Part shown: piece after piece, positions 6,270 through 8,485 of the stretch
How the letters are laid out: every line of letters starts with the position of its first letter
Numbering within the stretch: the first letter of the stretch is position 1
NCBI GenBank assembly: GCA_946887155.1
Contig: CAMPKM010000103.1
Location: forward strand, 1-8,485
From: an uncultured Gemmatimonadota bacterium
GTDB lineage: Bacteria; Gemmatimonadota; Gemmatimonadetes; Gemmatimonadales; Gemmatimonadaceae
Reading direction: 5' to 3'
DNA length: 8,485 bases
Position numbers and translations under genes: made by a program
Notes under the pieces: model-generated
The model's database searches: none
Seen by the model: only the letters and a program-made list of their open reading frames with translations
What the model was told of the DNA's origin: nothing

Positions 6270-8485
6270 TCAGTTCCGACCGTTGCCGCCACCTGGCATT
6301 GCGGGAAGCGTCAGCGCGGTGAGGCCGGTGTTGCCACCGGCGCCGTAGGCGAAGACGATGTACTGCTTCCCCTTGTGCATGAACGTCATGGGAACGGCGG
6401 AATTGACCTGCGGAATGCGTACCGAAGCCACTTCCTTGCCGGTCGCCTTGTCGATCGCGTAAAGCGACGGTGGGTTCGCCGGTTGCTGAGCGGCGCCACC
6501 CCCGCCACCGCCGCGACGACCGCCGGCGCCACCAGAACGACCGGTGCCGAAGATCATCAGCGTCTTCGTGTTGATGACCTGCGCCTGGCCACCGATGGCC
6601 GGCACACGCGGCAGCCTCACGCCGGCGAACATCGGGCTGCTGGTCGTCTGTTCGCGCCATGCATTGCCGTTAGGTATCCACCACTTCTTGTCGCCGGTGT
6701 TCATGTCGTAGCCGGTGACGCCACCCATCTCCTTCGGTTTCAGGATCGAGATCCCGCCGATGTTGTTCACCGCGACGCTTCGACCGGATGCGACCGGCTG
6801 CTTCACATAGCCCTCTGGCGCCGGCAGGGCACCGATCAATCCACAATTGTCTCGCGGTGAGCTGTAGCGGAATTCGGAGCACGGATCCTTCTGCAGTGTA
6901 ATGGTCCCGAGTCCGCTCTGCCCGCCAACGAACAGCATGCCGGTCTCGGGATCGTGCGCCGCACCGCCGTCAATGTTCACGCCACCGCTCGCGCCCGGAG
7001 CATACCAGGCGCATTTCAGGCCGCCCGACACGGAACCGTCGGACAACGCCGCCGGGATGAAATACGGTCCCATGCGGCACTGCTTTGCCAGCTTGAGCGC
7101 CGAGTCCTTGATGGCGGGGGTGTAGTCGATCAGGTCACTCTCGAGCAGCCCCTGGTGCGCGTACGGCGCGGGACGCGACGGAATGGGCTGCGTGGGCCAG
7201 GTCTTTTCGCCGGGCACGTCACTCTGGAGCACCGGTGTTTCCGGCATCGGCCAGATCGGTTCGCCCGTCACGCGATCGAATGCGTAGACCCAGCCCTGCT
7301 TCGTTGTCTGGGCGACGACCTTGCGAACCTGGCCGTTGACCCGAACGTCCATGAGGTTCGGCGCCATCGGTGTGTCGTAGTCCCAGATGTCGTGGTGCAC
7401 CATCTGGAAGTGCCACTTCCGCGCTCCCGTCTTTACATCGAGTGCGACGATCGAGTTGCCATACAGGTTGGCACCCGGGCGGTGACCGCCGTATTCGTCC
7501 ATGAGCGGCATGCCGACCGGGATGTACACGATGCCTAACTCGGGATCGGCGGAATACGTGGCCCAGGCGTCGTTCTTGCCGACGCCCTCGGTGCCGATCT
7601 TCGACCCTCTCTCCCACGTGTCCGCGCCAAATTCTCCGGGCTGCGGGACGAGGTTGAACTTCCAGAGCTGCTTGCCCGTCCGGACGTCGAATCCGCGAAT
7701 GAAGCCCGGGATGTTGCGGACGCGGATCGGGTAGTAGCCGTGGATCGACGAATTCCCGACCACGATCACGTCGTTGACGACGATCGCCGGCGAGCTCGCG
7801 GCAATCTGTCCATAAGACGGATCGATGCCGACGGTCCCGTCAGCGCCAATCTTCTTGACCGGATCCCAGGTCTCACCCGGTCGCGCCTTGCGAGCCGGTG
7901 CAGCGTCCGAGATGACGAGCGAACCGGAGTCGTCGACCGCCAGCGGAACCAGCGGCATGCCCAGGCCGTCCATCAGGTCGACGACGCCGTTCGTTCCGAA
8001 CTTCGGATCGGGGATCCCGGTTTTCGCGTCGAGCGACGCCAGGTGATACCCGGGCGTCACGACGATCACGCGCTCGTCGTTGCCGTTCTGCCAGTAGGCG
8101 AGTCCACGTCCCGCGAACTGGCGGGGCGCCTTCTGCCAGCGAATGCCCTCGTTGAGCCGCCACATCCAGAGCGTCTCACCCGATTCGGGATCGATGGCCG
8201 CCGCGACCCGGCGGGTGGTCGCCACCGTGAAGATGCGCCCATTGGCAAACAGCGGGGTGGTCCGATAGTACTCGTCAGCGCCTAACGGGCTGGCACTCCA
8301 TTGCCAGGCCACCTCGAGCGAACCGAAGTTCGACGCGTTGATCTGGTCGAGCGGCGAATACCGCGTGCTCCAGGCGTCGGCGCCCCAGTACCGCCACTCA
8401 CCCGGTACGTTGCCTCGAACTCTGGCCGAGCCCTGCACCGCATTCGTCTGGCTTGCGGTCGCGACGATCGCCATCGCGGCGATCG
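6270..8485 (-). CDS. PQQ-dependent dehydrogenase (quinoprotein), 5' end beyond the window
   Basis: This is the periplasmic quinoprotein of the glucose/alcohol dehydrogenase type, an eight-bladed propeller that oxidises a sugar or alcohol and feeds electrons to the respiratory chain. At least 737 residues are visible. Blade motifs recur: AAIDPESGETLWMWRL, GFDVRTGKQLWKFNL, ALDVKTGARKWHFQM, AFDRVTGEPIWPMP, GYDMNTGDKKWW and AIDKATGKEVASVRIP. The family segment MVHHDIWDYDTP (about 7369-7404) and TTKQGW, with its Lys codon at 7299-7301, correspond to conserved active-site regions of membrane glucose dehydrogenase. GASGGVNIDGGAAHDPETG matches the region near its C-terminal blades. There is no vicinal Cys pair as in methanol dehydrogenase, no CxxCH heme motif and no multi-span anchor in the visible part. 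The first in-frame ATG is at 8474, but Ile-Ala-Ala continues upstream and the start IAAMAIVATASQ reads as the end of a signal peptide, so the true start lies past the edge. A Gly/Arg-rich stretch lies at about 6475-6540. The substrate is not determinable. Confidence 0.9.
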   Translation of the reverse strand, partial: IAAMAIVATASQTNAVQGSARVRGNVPGEWRYWGADAWSTRYSPLDQINASNFGSLEVAWQWSASPLGADEYYRTTPLFANGRIFTVATTRRVAAAIDPESGETLWMWRLNEGIRWQKAPRQFAGRGLAYWQNGNDERVIVVTPGYHLASLDAKTGIPDPKFGTNGVVDLMDGLGMPLVPLAVDDSGSLVISDAAPARKARPGETWDPVKKIGADGTVGIDPSYGQIAASSPAIVVNDVIVVGNSSIHGYYPIRVRNIPGFIRGFDVRTGKQLWKFNLVPQPGEFGADTWERGSKIGTEGVGKNDAWATYSADPELGIVYIPVGMPLMDEYGGHRPGANLYGNSIVALDVKTGARKWHFQMVHHDIWDYDTPMAPNLMDVRVNGQVRKVVAQTTKQGWVYAFDRVTGEPIWPMPETPVLQSDVPGEKTWPTQPIPSRPAPYAHQGLLESDLIDYTPAIKDSALKLAKQCRMGPYFIPAALSDGSVSGGLKCAWYAPGASGGVNIDGGAAHDPETGMLFVGGQSGLGTITLQKDPCSEFRYSSPRDNCGLIGALPAPEGYVKQPVASGRSVAVNNIGGISILKPKEMGGVTGYDMNTGDKKWWIPNGNAWREQTTSSPMFAGVRLPRVPAIGGQAQVINTKTLMIFGTGRSGGAGGRRGGGGGGAAQQPANPPSLYAIDKATGKEVASVRIPQVNSAVPMTFMHKGKQYIVFAYGAGGNTGLTALTLPAMPGGGNGRN

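Noticed and set aside
6270..8474. Taking the ATG at 8474 as the true start of the PQQ dehydrogenase
   Set aside because: The frame stays open to the window edge with hydrophobic residues (Ile-Ala-Ala), and the ATG falls inside what looks like a signal peptide.
6270..8485. Calling the quinoprotein a methanol dehydrogenase (MxaF or XoxF)
   Set aside because: There is no vicinal cysteine pair, and the HHDIWDYD and TTKQGW segments resemble the glucose dehydrogenase side of the family. The substrate is left open.

Overview
The window is GC-rich bacterial DNA from what looks like a Gram-negative, diderm organism: it carries Sec and Tat export signals, a beta-barrel ending in Phe, and a PQQ dehydrogenase. 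The gene content (IorAB-like molybdenum hydroxylase, Tat-tagged aminotransferase, DUF4112 protein, soluble PQQ dehydrogenase) and the style of the gaps between genes (short-word, partly palindromic repeats) remind me of soil Gemmatimonadota or Acidobacteriota. That placement is an impression from gene content, not a demonstrated assignment.

Layout, left to right. (1) 10-44: tandem 7-bp units, then a secreted lectin/endostatin-like protein (74-715). (2) 716-809: an imperfect dyad built from short repeated words, then a two-gene operon (810-3590) encoding the [2Fe-2S] subunit and the Tat-tagged molybdopterin subunit of a xanthine-dehydrogenase-family, IorAB-like oxidoreductase. (3) 3591-3763: a strong imperfect inverted repeat made of 7-bp words, then a probable two-gene operon (3764-5440) with a Tat-tagged PLP aminotransferase of histidinol-phosphate-aminotransferase type and a small DUF4112 membrane protein that starts with GTG. 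(4) 5599-6165: a small outer-membrane beta-barrel protein with its own strong ribosome binding site. (5) 6205-6235: a perfect 13-bp hairpin between converging genes, the only textbook terminator seen. (6) Minus strand, 6270 to the right edge: a PQQ-dependent dehydrogenase whose signal peptide start lies beyond the window.

Five of the seven genes have a visible or partly visible export signal. The [2Fe-2S] subunit probably travels with its Tat-tagged partner, and DUF4112 has a membrane segment. The window therefore encodes envelope biochemistry almost throughout: two periplasmic dehydrogenases of different cofactor type, an apparently exported aminotransferase, a surface barrel and a secreted lectin-like protein. 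Whether these act together is unknown; no cytochrome or cofactor-biosynthesis gene lies in the window to tie them into one pathway. No tRNA, rRNA, CRISPR array, insertion sequence or integrase was seen, and no gene-free stretch exceeds 300 bases.
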